From positions 5,652 through 43,112 of the forward strand of contig NZ_LN811362.1 of assembly GCF_001006805.1 (NCBI RefSeq): DNA of 37,461 bases, in the 5' to 3' direction. Each line of letters opens with the position of its first letter. Position 1 is the first letter of the stretch. The notes below the pieces were generated by a model, which was given only the letters and a program-made list of their open reading frames with translations, made no database searches and was not told the origin of the DNA. The position numbers and the translations under genes are program-made. This stretch comes from Microvirga massiliensis. GTDB lineage: Bacteria > Pseudomonadota > Alphaproteobacteria > Rhizobiales > Beijerinckiaceae. This document shows, in pieces, positions 26,844 to 35,638 of this stretch.

Positions 26844-26965
26844 CTGATGGTGATGCGGTCAGCCAATGACGGGTATCAGGGTGCCGGCAGACAAGGGCCA
26901 TGACTATCGTTCGAATGGCAGAGATCTGGATGTATAGCGAACGGTTGAGACCTCGCTCGACCACC

Positions 26966-27355
26966 CTAGTCCGCTGGATGTAGCCAACGATCTAGAATCG
27001 CGGAGGCGATCAGGTTCGGGTCGGCTTCTTCGAGTGAGACGCATTGCGGCCAGAGGAAATGCAGCGTGGCGTGCCGCCCGTCGGCGGTCAGGCCGATGAC
27101 CTGGGATTTTGGGCAGATCCACAATGCCGCACGCGCGACCACATCGCTTTCTTCGCGATCGAGACCGAGAAAGATTACATCCGGGGCTAGATGTCGAAGG
27201 TCGGCTTCAAGGCTCTCGCGGTCCTCGATAATTCCGATGACGTCGATGGCGGCACACCGAGCAAGACTCGCCCACATGATGTCAGCGTACAATTTCGGCA
27301 TTGTGACGAAAGCGACGCGTAAGGAGGTCACGACCGGATCCAAATCGCTCGGCAT
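26966..27355 (-). CDS. Receiver-like protein without phosphoacceptor Asp
   Basis: 129 residues, same strand as and just upstream of the eCIS operon. Alternating beta/alpha pattern of a response-regulator receiver: LRVAFVTMPKLYADIMWASL, IDVIGIIEDRESLEADL, APDVIFLGLDREES, SQVIGLTADGRHATLHFLW. The Asp that follows the third strand (expected in a PDVIFLxD pattern) is Gly64, and the conserved Lys before the last strand is missing, so phosphorylation is unlikely. No output domain. Such pseudo-receivers act by protein contact or bind small ligands. It may regulate the operon, possibly as its first gene; inferred from position. A real receiver with degenerate residues is the alternative. Confidence 0.65.
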   Translation of the reverse strand: MPSDLDPVVTSLRVAFVTMPKLYADIMWASLARCAAIDVIGIIEDRESLEADLRHLAPDVIFLGLDREESDVVARAALWICPKSQVIGLTADGRHATLHFLWPQCVSLEEADPNLIASAILDRWLHPAD

Positions 27356-27527
27356 TGCGACACGCGCCCCCGCTGGCTTACCCTACGGTGAGGCGCGTGC
27401 CGATAAAATCCACCAAAGGTCGGAGAAACGGTTGAGAGAGATTTGAACGAGACTTAGAGCAGATAGCTACTTGTTTGATCTCAGGGTTTGGTGGTGCATT
27501 CTTGGCGCCTGACTGGAAGGATGCGCT

Positions 27528-28300
27528 ATGGGCCAGGTTCTCCATGGCAGCGCCATAACGACAGAGGCAGTGCGTCGGGCGATCCACCATAGTCAAGCGA
27601 GCCTGAGGTCTCTGGCGAAGCACTCCGGCATCAGCCCGAAAACCGTCGCCAAGTGGAAGAAGCGGGAGAGCACCGCGGATCGCCCGACGGGACCGAGAGC
27701 CCCGCATTCAACGGTGCTCTCGGTCCCGGAAGAGGCGATCATCGTGGCCTTCCGCAAGTACACCCTGCTGCCACTGGACGATTGCCTCGACGCTCTCCAG
27801 CCCACCATTCCGCAGCTGACCCGCTCGTCCCTGCACCGCTGCCTGCAGCGCCATGGCATCAGCCGCTTGCCGGAGGTGACCGGCGCCGAGCCCGCGAAGG
27901 AGAAGTTCAAGGCTGACCCAATTGGATACTTCCACGTCGACATCGCCGAGGTGCATACCGAACAAGGCAAGCTCTACCGGTTCTTTGGCATCGACCGCAC
28001 GAGCCAATTCGCCTTTGCCCGGTTGCATGAGAAAGCCACGCGCCACATCGCTGCGGACTTTCTGCGCACCCTGATCGCGGCTGTGCCGTACAAAGTGCAC
28101 ACGGGGCTCACCGACAACGGCACCCACTTCACCACCCCAGCAACACAGCGTCCGCCGCTCCGCTCATCAAGGAGGTCATGGAACGCGGGGAGATCTTCCG
28201 GGCCCACGCCTGCGAACTCGCCTGTGCGCAGAACCGCATCGATCATCGCCTGACCAAGCACACGGCCCCTCTGGTCCCGCCGCACGGGTCCACTTCACCG
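27528..28300 (+). pseudogene. Frameshifted, truncated IS481-family transposase
   Basis: Opens at ATG 27528 with a helix-turn-helix region (SLRSLAKHSGISPKTVAKWK), then a DDE core (HVDIAEVHTEQGKLYRFFGI and VHTGLTDNGTHFTTP). After about 28140 a one-base deletion shifts the frame: the expected continuation (IKEVMERGEIFRAHACELAC, RIDHRLTK) is read in another frame from 28178. After about 28265 homology stops, with the C-terminal region (NGQVERM motif) missing. Inverted repeats were not found. The element separates the receiver-like gene from the NarL-type regulator. Confidence 0.85.
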
Positions 28301-28846
28301 ACTTCATTTATTTCACAGCTTGATGTCAGATCGGACTGTCATTTTCGATCAACGCACAGGTAGCGGGACTCATCCCCAGTGCAAATTCTGGTTTGAATGG
28401 TGGGCCGAACTGAAGCTTCAGGTACAGCTCTCAGCATCGGCGTTTCGATTTCTTAGCGGAAAGGACCATGGATTTATCGGGTACTTGCCAGAACACGTAG
28501 TTTATTCTGCGGCAAAGTGCTGGGCAGCATGATATGCAATGCAGCTCATCTTGAGGAAGTCCGCGGATTGTTCAGGAGTCGCTTCTAGGTTTAGGCAAGC
28601 GAGAACGAATAATCGCAAGGCCGGCATCACAGCTGCGACTTCCTGTCGCGCGGCCGTAGGGCGTGCTCGCTGTGGTGCTTATTCCTCGTCCACCTAAGAA
28701 ATGGACAGTATCGAGCGCAGCCACCAGCTACATCGACTTGAACGCGGTGACTGTGTCCGGCGCATCAAGCGAGAATTTCATAAATTTGCGGCTCTCTCCT
28801 CGGATATTGTTTAGCCGCTGTGAAGGAGCTATGATAGTGTACTCTA
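28301..28846. other. Gene-poor gap upstream of the NarL-type regulator
   Basis: About 550 bases. Short open frames on the plus strand (such as 28320-28532) have no recognisable protein pattern and no ribosome site. The left part is probably leftover from the IS481 insertion; the right part should hold the promoter of the regulator gene. An AAGGAG occurs at about 28820 but in front of a different, short frame. No clear promoter elements or hairpins noted. Confidence 0.4.
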
Positions 28847-29617
28847 ATGGGACGAACGATGTCGATGCAATCGCTTCGGCGCCACGCGAGTGCGAGTTCG
28901 GATAGGGATCTGTGCATTCGCTCCCGCCGAGCGCGAGAGGCCGCTTGCCCTGCTGTCGCCACGTATTCCGTTTTCATTCTTTCTGATGTCTGCTTCGTGC
29001 GAGAAGGGCTGCTTGCTGCGTTCCGCTCCGACCCAGACTTTTCGAGTGTTAAGGGTAGCGCGACGGCCGAAGAAGCACTTGCGGCGGATTGCTCGGGCGT
29101 AGTTCTACTCGATGCGGTCTTTCCCGGCGCGCAAGCCCTTGCCAAAAAGATAGCGCGCGCTGTCCATTCTCGGCAGTTGATTGTTTTGGCAATCGAAGAA
29201 GAGACTGAAACTATTATCGAATGGGCCAAGCTTGGAGCTGCGGGCTACGTCCCGCGCCACGCGACCCTTGCTCAGGTGTTGAATACCGTCAAGGGAGTGA
29301 TCCGCGGCGAGCAGATCTGCGCCCCGGCGATCGCTGGCGGCCTGATCCGGCATATTTCGGGACTACCCTCAATGGCAGGACATTATGGCGATTGCGGAGA
29401 CGCTCAACTGACTGTTCGTGAAGTTGAAATACTTCCGCTTCTCGGCGCAGGCTCAAGCAACAAAGATATTGCCCGTCGATTGAACATCGAGGTGGCTACA
29501 GCGAAGTGCCATGTGCATAACATTCTCAGCAAGTTGCGGCTCCAAAGACGTGGTCAGGTGGCGCATTGGATGCAAGCAAAGCGCGGAGAGCCCGTAAATC
29601 TACCCGCGAATCGTTAG
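28847..29617 (+). CDS. NarL/LuxR-family response regulator
   Basis: 256 residues. Receiver about 40-155: FILSDVCFVREGLLAAF, phosphoacceptor D89 in VVLLDAVFP, AIEEETETIIEWAKLGAAGY. The LuxR-type helix-turn-helix is at 188-242 (LTVREVEILPLLGAGSSNKD, HVHNILSKLRLQRR). The receiver has only one of the usual two N-terminal acidic residues (SD), and the first 35 residues are outside the domain, so the true start may lie at a later Met (28859 or 28865). It is read away from the eCIS operon, from which an IS481 remnant now separates it; a regulatory link is inferred. Confidence 0.85.
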   Translation: MGRTMSMQSLRRHASASSDRDLCIRSRRAREAACPAVATYSVFILSDVCFVREGLLAAFRSDPDFSSVKGSATAEEALAADCSGVVLLDAVFPGAQALAKKIARAVHSRQLIVLAIEEETETIIEWAKLGAAGYVPRHATLAQVLNTVKGVIRGEQICAPAIAGGLIRHISGLPSMAGHYGDCGDAQLTVREVEILPLLGAGSSNKDIARRLNIEVATAKCHVHNILSKLRLQRRGQVAHWMQAKRGEPVNLPANR

Positions 29618-29648
29618 GCCATCTTTGGGAACCTAGCAGTGTAATGCC

Positions 29649-29945
29649 CTAGGCTTGGAATATCTCATATATGTTTAGTCCCGGCATTTGATGGAGCGGG
29701 TCGAGCCTGAAGCGCTGAGGCTCGGAGGTCCAGATTTTGCAGATGTATTCGTAGGGGGTGAGGCCCCGCAGGGTCTTGAGCCGAAGGGCAAAATTGTAGG
29801 CGGTCAGGAAGTCGCCGAGATGGCCGCGCAATTGGTCGTGAGTGTCATAGTAGTAGCGCCTGACCGTTGCGTCCTTGAGGGTGCGGTTCAGGCGCTCGAC
29901 TTGCCCGTTCGTCCAGGGATGCCACGGCTTGATGGGAATCTCGCC
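29649..29945 (-). pseudogene. C-terminal fragment of an IS481-family transposase
   Basis: Reads from about 29945 to the TAG at 29649 on the minus strand: PWHPWTNGQVERLNRTLKDA, then RRYYYDTHDQLRGHLGDF, LKTLRGLTPYEYICKIW and RFRLDPLHQMPGLNI. This is the end of an IS481 transposase, including the last Glu of the DDE triad (QVER), without the N-terminal 250 residues. It has the C-terminal motifs missing from the fragment at 27528, but it lies on the other strand and need not be the same copy. Confidence 0.85.
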
Positions 29946-29961
29946 CGCTCCGTGTTCCTCT

Positions 29962-30145
29962 CTTAACCGGTGTCTGCTGCTTCTGCTGTGGGCCTGTGGA
30001 CAACGCGGCCGCGTTGTTCAAGCGCAGCATCAGGTCCACAGCCATTGCGCCGAGCGGGTCGGTGACTCCGTCGTGCCACACTGGCATCGGGTTCGATAGC
30101 TGAGCGCCTGATGACGACGCTGGTGGTTGTAGAAGGCGATTCATG
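29962..30145 (-). pseudogene. C-terminal fragment of an IS3-family transposase
   Basis: On the minus strand a short stretch reads IAFYNHQRRHQALSYRT, then after a one-base slip MPVWHDGVT and LRLNNAAALSTGPQQKQQ. The FYNxxRxHQALxYRTPMxVW pattern followed by LRLDNAxALPT is the end of IS3-type OrfB transposases. A single missing base at the YRTP position splits the frame. Only about 60 codons remain. Confidence 0.7.
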
Positions 30146-30180
30146 GACTTGCACCGCTTTAGATACTGCTGGCGAATTCA

Positions 30181-30965
30181 TCACGCTGGGGTGGGAGCCA
30201 TCATGAGCTTGGTGAATGCAGATTGACGCGTTCGCGCAAATGGTGTGCCAGCGAACCAAGCACCAAGCCGAATAAGGTTCATGGCGGCCGCCGTCAGCAC
30301 GTGTTGCAGGTGCGTCTTTGCCAGTCTGATGTAGCGCGAGCGCCGCAGATGCAGAGCCCGGACCCCGGCCGAGATCGTTCCCTCGATCCCGGCGCGCTGT
30401 TGATAGTTCTGCTTGAAGGTCGGCTGTGCCTCACGCTCGCGCGCGGCTTCCAGTGTCTCGTGCTCCTCCTGAGGGCGCAGCGTCAGAAGGCGCCGGTCGC
30501 TCCGGGTACACTGTGCCTTCAACGGACAGGGCGACAGTGGGTGGTCGAGAAGCGCACCTTGAAGGCCGTCCGTCTCTGTCAATAATCGGGACGCCAGCTC
30601 CTGCTCTCGTGCCCAGCCGGGCAGATCGCGACTTGCCGATCCCAATCGAAGATGAAGTCCTGCAAGGTGAAGGCCTCACCTGATTGAGTCTGCCACTGAT
30701 AATTCTGAGGAGGCGGCCCGAGTAGCGTGACGCCATAGTTCCGGCGACTGGCGACGAGTTGATCGGCCGCGACATAACCAGCATCGACGAGGTGAGTACC
30801 GGGAAGCAGACCCTTGGCCTTGAGCCCATCATGAATGGTGTTGAGGGCATCGCGATCCACGACCGGCGTCGGCGTGGTCTCCACGTGCGTGATCAGGTGC
30901 GGACCGCTCTCGTCACAAGCCTCGGTGAGATGAACCTTGTAGCCAATCCAGGTTGTCGTCCCCTT
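30181..30965 (-). pseudogene. 5'-truncated, frameshifted IS1182-family transposase
   Basis: Minus strand. Homology begins at the edge of the IS701 element with GTTTWIGYKVHLTEACDES, HLITHVETTPTPVVDRD and HLVDAGYVAADQLVASRRNY, typical of IS1182. Near 30585 the frame breaks (a TGA and a missing base) and resumes in another frame: CPLKAQCTRSDRRLLTLRP, QRAGIEGTISAGVRALHLRR and RYIRLAKTHLQHVLTAAAMN. The N-terminal 200-odd residues expected in this family are absent; they do not reappear beyond the IS701 element. Confidence 0.85.
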
Positions 30966-30984
30966 CTTAGCTCGACTTTGGCCA
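30966..30984. repeat. Left inverted repeat of the IS701-family element
   Basis: Nineteen bases identical to the reverse complement of 32422-32440. It lies two bases before the transposase stop codon at 30986-30988. Confidence 0.9.
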
Positions 30985-30985
30985 C

Positions 30986-32360
30986 TCAGGCTGCGTAGCA
31001 GAGAGCGTGTGCCAAGAAGCGTTGGAGGGCGGGTGGTGATTTTTGCATTTCGCGCGAGCGCCGCGAGGTGAGCAAACCCGTTTCCAGCCAGATGTGGCGC
31101 CGAACCGTGGCGAGCGCATCGGCGAACGTCGGATGAGACTTGCGGTACCAGCTGTCCGTCAGGACAGCGCGACGGGTGCGCCCATCGAGTCGCGCGGCCA
31201 GCAGGGTCACGATCGAGAACAGCGCGAGCCGGCACGGCGTGGTGCGGGCGATCGCGCGATCCGACCATTGCCGCTGCGTCTCGACACCGAGATGCGCACG
31301 AGCCTCCTGGAAGGTGACCTCGATCTGCCAGCGCAGGATGAACCAGCGGATGATCTGCAGGGGATCGTGTGCGGGATCGGTGCAGAGCAGGACCTGAGGC
31401 GAGAACCGGGTCTTCGGATCGCGCAGCAGCACCCAGCGGATCGGCACCACGGGCTTCCCGCTATGCCACCACACAGCCGTCGCGGAGCAGACCTCGACCA
31501 CACGATCGCCTTCCCCATACCAGCCCGGCACCGCGACCTCTTGCCAGTCCGTGGTCGTCTTTACCAACACCGCGCTGAGGTTCGGCAGGCGGGGCGCGTT
31601 GGTGCATGGACGGCCCTTCGTTCCAGGAGGAAGTGGTGGTGCCGGTTCATAGAGGGCGGCATCCAGGCGCAGCCGGGTGATGCCGATCACGCTCTCGCGC
31701 GACAACGCGGCGAGCAACTCCAGGGCGGCAAAGCCCATGTCGGCGACCAGCACCAACTCGCGCTCAGGGAGCCAACGGCGCACCTGCAGGACCATCTGGC
31801 GCGCCCAGTCGATCAGCGTCTTGTGGTGCTTCTGGTGCGCGGCAATACCGTTCGGAGGGCGCCAAGGCGGTCAGGAACGGCAGCGCCCAGGTCCGGGCGG
31901 CCCACGGGATCGGGGCCAGCAGCATGAGGCTGATCCAGCGCAGACCTGAGGCCTTGACGAAGTGAGCCTCGGACGCGCGCACCGGATCGCGGTAGATGCC
32001 TTTGGCGGTGATGCGCTTGCCGCGCCGGCGCTCGATGGTGTCGTCGATGCCGAGGATCACCGGACCGCTGGGCACAAAGGCCTCGAGCAGCAGACCCAGC
32101 AGCCGGCGGGCGCCATCCCGTTCGCTCCAGCGGGCACGGCTGAGCACGCGATGGTAGTTCACGAAGTGGCGCTCCCGACCGAGGCCGGTGATCCGCAAGA
32201 TGCTGGTGACCGTGCGCTTGCCAGGAGCCAGGATCGCGCCGAGGAGCAACACCTCGGCATGTCGCCAACTGCGCTGGAGGAAGAGCGGCGCGAAGGTTAA
32301 AATGATGGCGGCGAAGCGGGCCGGCAGGCATGGCATGGCGGCGTCTCTCGGCGGAAACAC
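30986..32360 (-). pseudogene. IS701-family transposase broken by a frameshift
   Basis: N-terminal frame from 32360: FLQRSWRHAEVLLLGAILAP, GIDDTIERRRGKRITAKGIY and FLTALAPSERY, the usual opening with the first catalytic Asp in GIDDT. At about 31848, just after SERY, the frame slips (two bases missing or one extra). The second frame continues with the HHKTLIDWARQ region, VLVADMGFAALELL (second Asp), GTKGRPCTNAPRLP, and RWQIEVTFQEARAHLGVETQ (catalytic Glu) to the stop at 30986. All catalytic parts remain, so a single correction would restore it; the break looks recent. A programmed frameshift is possible, but no slippery run is seen. Confidence 0.85.
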
Positions 32361-32421
32361 CCCAGCCTACTGCACGACGCACTTCGCCGCCTCACACGCT
32401 CCCAATGCAGTCCGTCAGAAA

Positions 32422-32440
32422 TGGCCAAAGTCGAGCTAAG
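32422..32440. repeat. Right inverted repeat of the IS701-family element
   Basis: Nineteen bases identical to the reverse complement of 30966-30984. It lies upstream of the transposase start. Confidence 0.9.
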
Positions 32441-32574
32441 GACGAAGGGAGCAACGGAGGACCAAGCAGGCGATCGCGCTGCTCTGAGCCGGGCAGGGGC
32501 GAGTTGCGGCCCATGCGCTTGGCTTCTCGAATTACGCGACCATCGGCTGGACACAGTGCACGGCAACGAGTCCG

Positions 32575-33780
32575 GGTTAATGGGGTGGGAGGCTGAGGAG
32601 TTGCGCGAGGTAGCGCGGGTCCCATCCGGCGCATTTGCGGCGTCGCTTGTGGCTTCGTTTGTCGCTGGCGCGCCGCACGAGGTTGAGAGCGAAGTGGCGC
32701 ACGATCGCCATGTTCTGGGCGCCGTGCCCCTTGCGCAGGCGCGACAGGTCCTCGTGAAAGTTCACATCCAGGACCCAATGGAGGCTGTTCTCGATTCTCC
32801 AATGTGACCGTACGGCGGTCGCACAACGCGCCGCCGCGAGCGGGCTCGAGGTGATGTAGAAGCGCTGCTCGAAGGTGCAGCGGTCGCGCCCCTGGATCCG
32901 GGCCTCGACCATCACGACCGCCGCAAGCTTGGGAAAGCGGTACTCACCCGAGAAGCGGCGTGGGCCTTCGAGCCAGTCGATCTGGCGCGCAACCACGCAG
33001 CGGCGGGTCTCGATGCGGCCATGATCCTTGTCGATCTCCACCGCCGTCTCGATCTCCTCCGGGAGGGCGGTGTCGAAGAACGCCGCGATCTCGCCATGGA
33101 GGGTGGGCTGGTTCTACTTGACGGCCAGGAGATAGGCCGCTCCACCGTCCACAATGGCCTGCGCGATCTCTGGGTTGCAGGCGATCGCGTCGATGCTGAC
33201 CAGAGCGCCCGTGAGGCTGCCGGAGGCGGAAAGCCGCGCGAGCAGCGCCGGGATGGCGGTGGTCTCGTTTGACTTCTCCGCGCAGGCTTCTTGGCCAAAG
33301 GCCGAGACGAGATGCAGGGCCTTGCTCCCGGCTTTGCGATCATGGCTGCACCATGAGGTCTTGCCATCAAGGGCGATCAACTCGGGGGTCTTGGGCCACC
33401 AGTCCCGGACCCAGCTCATGAAGCAGACCGAAAACAGCTGCGGGTCGATGCGGTTCATCAGCGTGCGCAGCCAGTCCGCGCAGGGAATGCCGAAATGGAA
33501 GGCGCTGAAGCCGCGCAGGAACTCAAGATGCGCCTCGCCCCAGTCGACGATGTCGTCATAGTCGTCGTTGGAGGCGAGCGTGGCGCACACCACGAGTAGC
33601 AGCACCTCGGGCAAAGGGTGGGCAACCCGCCAGGACTGGAGCGGATCCGGCACGGCGCTGAAGTGCTCGAGCAGGCTGCGCCGACGCGGCGTCTCGCTGA
33701 GGGCTTCCATGGGGGTTCCGAATCACGCCGGAGATCCGAGCCAACCACACCCCGCCGTCAATCGCGAACCGCCATTAACC
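32575..33780 (-). mobile_element. ISAs1-family insertion sequence
   Basis: About 1206 bases, the normal size for the family. Ends carry an inverted repeat, GGTTAATGG perfect over nine bases and imperfect beyond, starting at 32575 and (complement) ending at 33780. The transposase stop TAA lies in the left repeat. Flanking bases show only a weak 5 of 8 match (CGAGTCCG against TGAGCTCG), so no secure target duplication. Confidence 0.8.
32577..33710 (-). pseudogene. ISAs1-family transposase with in-frame amber stop
   Basis: 378 codons in one frame from ATG 33710 to TAA 32577, interrupted only by TAG at 33114-33116 (context LAVK-stop-NQPTLH, where family members have LAVKxNQPTLH). N-terminal half: LEHFSAVPDPLQSWRVAHPL, ELIALDGKT, SAFGQEACAEKSNE. 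C-terminal half: RFYITSSPLAAARCATAVR, HWRIENSLHWVLDVNFHEDL and RHFALNLVRRASDKRS. Everything else looks intact, so the nonsense change is probably recent. Suppression of the TAG cannot be excluded from sequence. Confidence 0.88.
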
Positions 33781-34050
33781 TGAGCTCGTCGCCGCGGGAC
33801 ACAGCGTTGCAGGATTGTGATTTGCCGAATAAGGCTCGCGTCGTTCGCAGTGTTGTTGCCGGAGATTCTCCACGACTTGCTGCTTCGGAGCCTCGTCGAT
33901 CGCGCTATTCTGCACCACCTCAAGGTTACTCTCGTACGCAAAGTCGAAGTCGGCCAGAGCCGTGAGGAGGGACTGCAACAGCGGCGTGACCTCAGGGGCG
34001 TACACGCGCGCTTCAGCCCTGGAGGGCACGTGTTCCATCCTGGCAAGCAT
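33775..34050 (-). CDS. Hypothetical protein with 3' end altered by ISAs1
   Basis: 91 residues. ATG 34050 has GAGG seven bases upstream (GAGGAAACGCC then ATG). Acidic, helical N-terminal part (MEHVPSRAEARVYAPEVTPL, LLTALADFDFAYESNLEVVQ, PKQQVVENLRQQHCERREPY); the tail after residue 75 looks unlike the rest. The stop TAA at 33775 lies inside the inverted repeat of the ISAs1 element, so the insertion replaced the natural stop and possibly some C-terminal residues. No family recognised. It runs opposite to the NepR-like gene to its right. Confidence 0.6.
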   Translation of the reverse strand: MLARMEHVPSRAEARVYAPEVTPLLQSLLTALADFDFAYESNLEVVQNSAIDEAPKQQVVENLRQQHCERREPYSANHNPATLCPAATSSG

Positions 34051-34248
34051 GGCGTTTCCTCAGCTATCGTCGAGTTTGTGTCTTTTCAAACGGCTGTGTG
34101 GCCGCTCTGCCGCCCCGCGCTCGTCTTTGCTGACAGCCTGAAGCAACTTTCTGTTGGCTGCTTTCAGTGGTGGCGGTCGATTCGCGATTCGTCACGGGTC
34201 ACTCTGCAACCGCTGCCTTGTGCAGCCGGTCAATCTCGCCCCAATGGT

Positions 34249-34401
34249 TTGGGGCAGCGTCAGGCCCTTGATTTACTCGGAAGCAGCCTCAGACAGGTTT
34301 ATGCTGAGGCTGAGCGCGAGCCATTGCCGGATCGTCTGCGGGAGCTTGTCGCGAAGCTCGAAGAGGCGGAAAGCGAGAGCCTGCACGCCACCAAGCGGTG
34401 A
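34249..34401 (+). CDS. NepR-like anti-sigma factor
   Basis: About 50 residues if TTG 34249 is the start; the open frame extends back to 33817 without a better candidate, and no clear ribosome site was found. The core LGSSLRQVYAEAEREPLPDR followed by LRELVAKLEEAE closely follows the NepR pattern (IGRxLRxVYDDVxxEPVPDRFLDLLxxLD), the small protein that holds the general-stress sigma factor EcfG until PhyR releases it. The FLDLL part is RELVAKL here, so it is a divergent member, probably a secondary NepR. Its stop overlaps the next GTG start (GTGA), suggesting coupling. An HWE kinase gene lies 2.6 kb to the right. Confidence 0.55.
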   Translation: MGQRQALDLLGSSLRQVYAEAEREPLPDRLRELVAKLEEAESESLHATKR

Positions 34402-34850
34402 CGATTTGGCTCCGCTCACTTCAGGCCAGCGAAATCTTGCGGCTGGTCGGTAATCTTTCTCGTAACCCGCATGTCGATACGCGTTGCGTTTCCCACTCTT
34501 ATGATTGGGTGAATGATCATGGGGACCCGACCTCCCTTGTGTGCCTACCAGCCCTCGCTGAGGCTCGAAGCGACCTCGACCGCGCCCGACGTAAGTTCGC
34601 GGAAGCCGCCCTTTCCCTTGCGGTCTGCCGCGAGAGGTTGGACGAGGTGGTTGATCGTGCGTTTGAGCAGCGGAAGTTCGGCCCCATTGAGGCATTCTTC
34701 CAAGAGGAAGAGGCTGCGCGTACGGCTTATGAGTGGGCGGCGAAGCGCCTTGCGAGTTCAGAGGCACGGTGGTTCGCTCTGCGAGCCGCCTTGGCCAATG
34801 AGCAAGCACTCGCGGCGTTGGGACCTGTGCCACGCCATCAACTGAACTGA
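34398..34850 (+). CDS. Hypothetical helical protein coupled to the NepR-like gene
   Basis: 150 residues from GTG 34398, overlapping the NepR-like stop by four bases. I do not recognise it. The first 50 residues are mixed; from LPALAEARSDLDRARRKFAE onward it is a long Ala/Glu/Arg-rich helix (RLDEVVDRAFEQRKFGP, EEEAARTAYEWAAKRLASSE, ARWFALRAALANEQALAAL), probably coiled coil. No signal peptide or membrane segment. A later start near the helix is possible. Confidence 0.5.
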   Translation: MTIWLRSLQASEILRLVGNLSRNPHVDTRCVSHSYDWVNDHGDPTSLVCLPALAEARSDLDRARRKFAEAALSLAVCRERLDEVVDRAFEQRKFGPIEAFFQEEEAARTAYEWAAKRLASSEARWFALRAALANEQALAALGPVPRHQLN

Positions 34851-34969
34851 TGGTCGGCTTTGAACTGGTGTTAACCGAACAGACATATGGATAGACGAAT
34901 CAGCTCGGTTTTCCTACAGGCCATCGCCTGCCCGTCCGGGCGGTTTCTCTCCGACAGGTTGCTCTCACC

Positions 34970-35638
34970 ATGCGTATGACACGCCATGCTGCGCGGTCGT
35001 TCACGTTCGAGATCAAGCGCGCTAACCGGCGCACACCCGAGGTCGCGCCCGTCAGCAGAGCTTCATTGCCTGAAAGCTCCCCTCTGGCCGATCAAGTCTT
35101 CGGCAAGCTCTCAGTGCGACCCCGCGCCCCGCAGGCGAACAAGGTCGAAATTCTGGCCTCAGTTCGTTCAACAACTCCTGCTTCGCAACCGCCGGAAGTG
35201 TTCGGCACAACCGGGTCGTCGGCAGAGAAGTCTGCTCGGCGTGTTCTGCCTGACCTCTTGTCGGCTCCTGTAAATCCAATCGCAGAGCGGGTGCAGCGTG
35301 AGGCAGACGAACAGGCCGAACGGCGCAGGGCCGCACGAGCGAGCCGCACCACGAAAGGCGCGAAGCGTTCGTCAGCCGCGACCACTCGCAAGGACACGAC
35401 ACCCGCCGTCAGCACAGCCACATGGAGCGCGGTCACAGAGCCGATGAATGGTGCCGATCAGTTGCAGGCACCGGTCGCCGCATCACCGCAGCCCGTCAAG
35501 CTGGTTGCGACATCACGGAAGCGGAAGAGGAAGGCCCTCCTTGCAGTCTTCAGGCGGGCTGAACGTAACGGAAGAGCCGTGTCCCTTCTTCCTGCGGGCC
35601 AGCGTTGGAAGCGCCGTTTACCCCAAGTTTGCTGGTGA
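34970..35638 (+). CDS. Hypothetical basic low-complexity protein
   Basis: 222 residues, ATG 34970 (an alternative ATG two codons later). Rich in Arg, Ala, Ser and Thr with a helical Arg/Glu/Ala stretch (AERVQREADEQAERRRAARA) and basic runs (RKRKRK near residue 185). The C terminus RAERNGRAVSLLPAGQRWKR then RLPQVCW looks like a conserved tail rather than low complexity. No family recognised. About 120 bases without a gene precede it; no strong ribosome site. Confidence 0.5.
   Translation: MRMTRHAARSFTFEIKRANRRTPEVAPVSRASLPESSPLADQVFGKLSVRPRAPQANKVEILASVRSTTPASQPPEVFGTTGSSAEKSARRVLPDLLSAPVNPIAERVQREADEQAERRRAARASRTTKGAKRSSAATTRKDTTPAVSTATWSAVTEPMNGADQLQAPVAASPQPVKLVATSRKRKRKALLAVFRRAERNGRAVSLLPAGQRWKRRLPQVCW

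Larger units (their letters stand above)
30966..32440 (-). mobile_element. IS701-family insertion sequence with intact 19-base inverted repeats
   Basis: 1475 bases bounded by perfect 19-base inverted repeats: CTTAGCTCGACTTTGGCCA from 30966 and its complement ending at 32440. Bases outside the repeats do not match each other, so the boundaries are exact. No direct target duplication is visible on the two flanks. The left flank is IS1182 sequence, while the right flank is not IS1182, so a rearrangement or deletion has followed insertion. The transposase inside is frameshifted. Confidence 0.85.

Noticed and set aside
26844..26965. Promoter between the receiver-like gene and the ATPase gene
   Set aside because: No convincing -35/-10 pair or stress-sigma motif could be picked out by eye; the 122-base gap is compatible with one but does not prove it.
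30960..32445. Target-site duplication of the IS701 element (TTAG and CTAA at the edges)
   Set aside because: These are parts of the inverted repeats and complementary to each other, not direct repeats.
32441..32574. Possible N-terminal part of the IS1182 transposase beyond the IS701 element
   Set aside because: All three minus-strand frames were read; none resembles the IS1182 N terminus.
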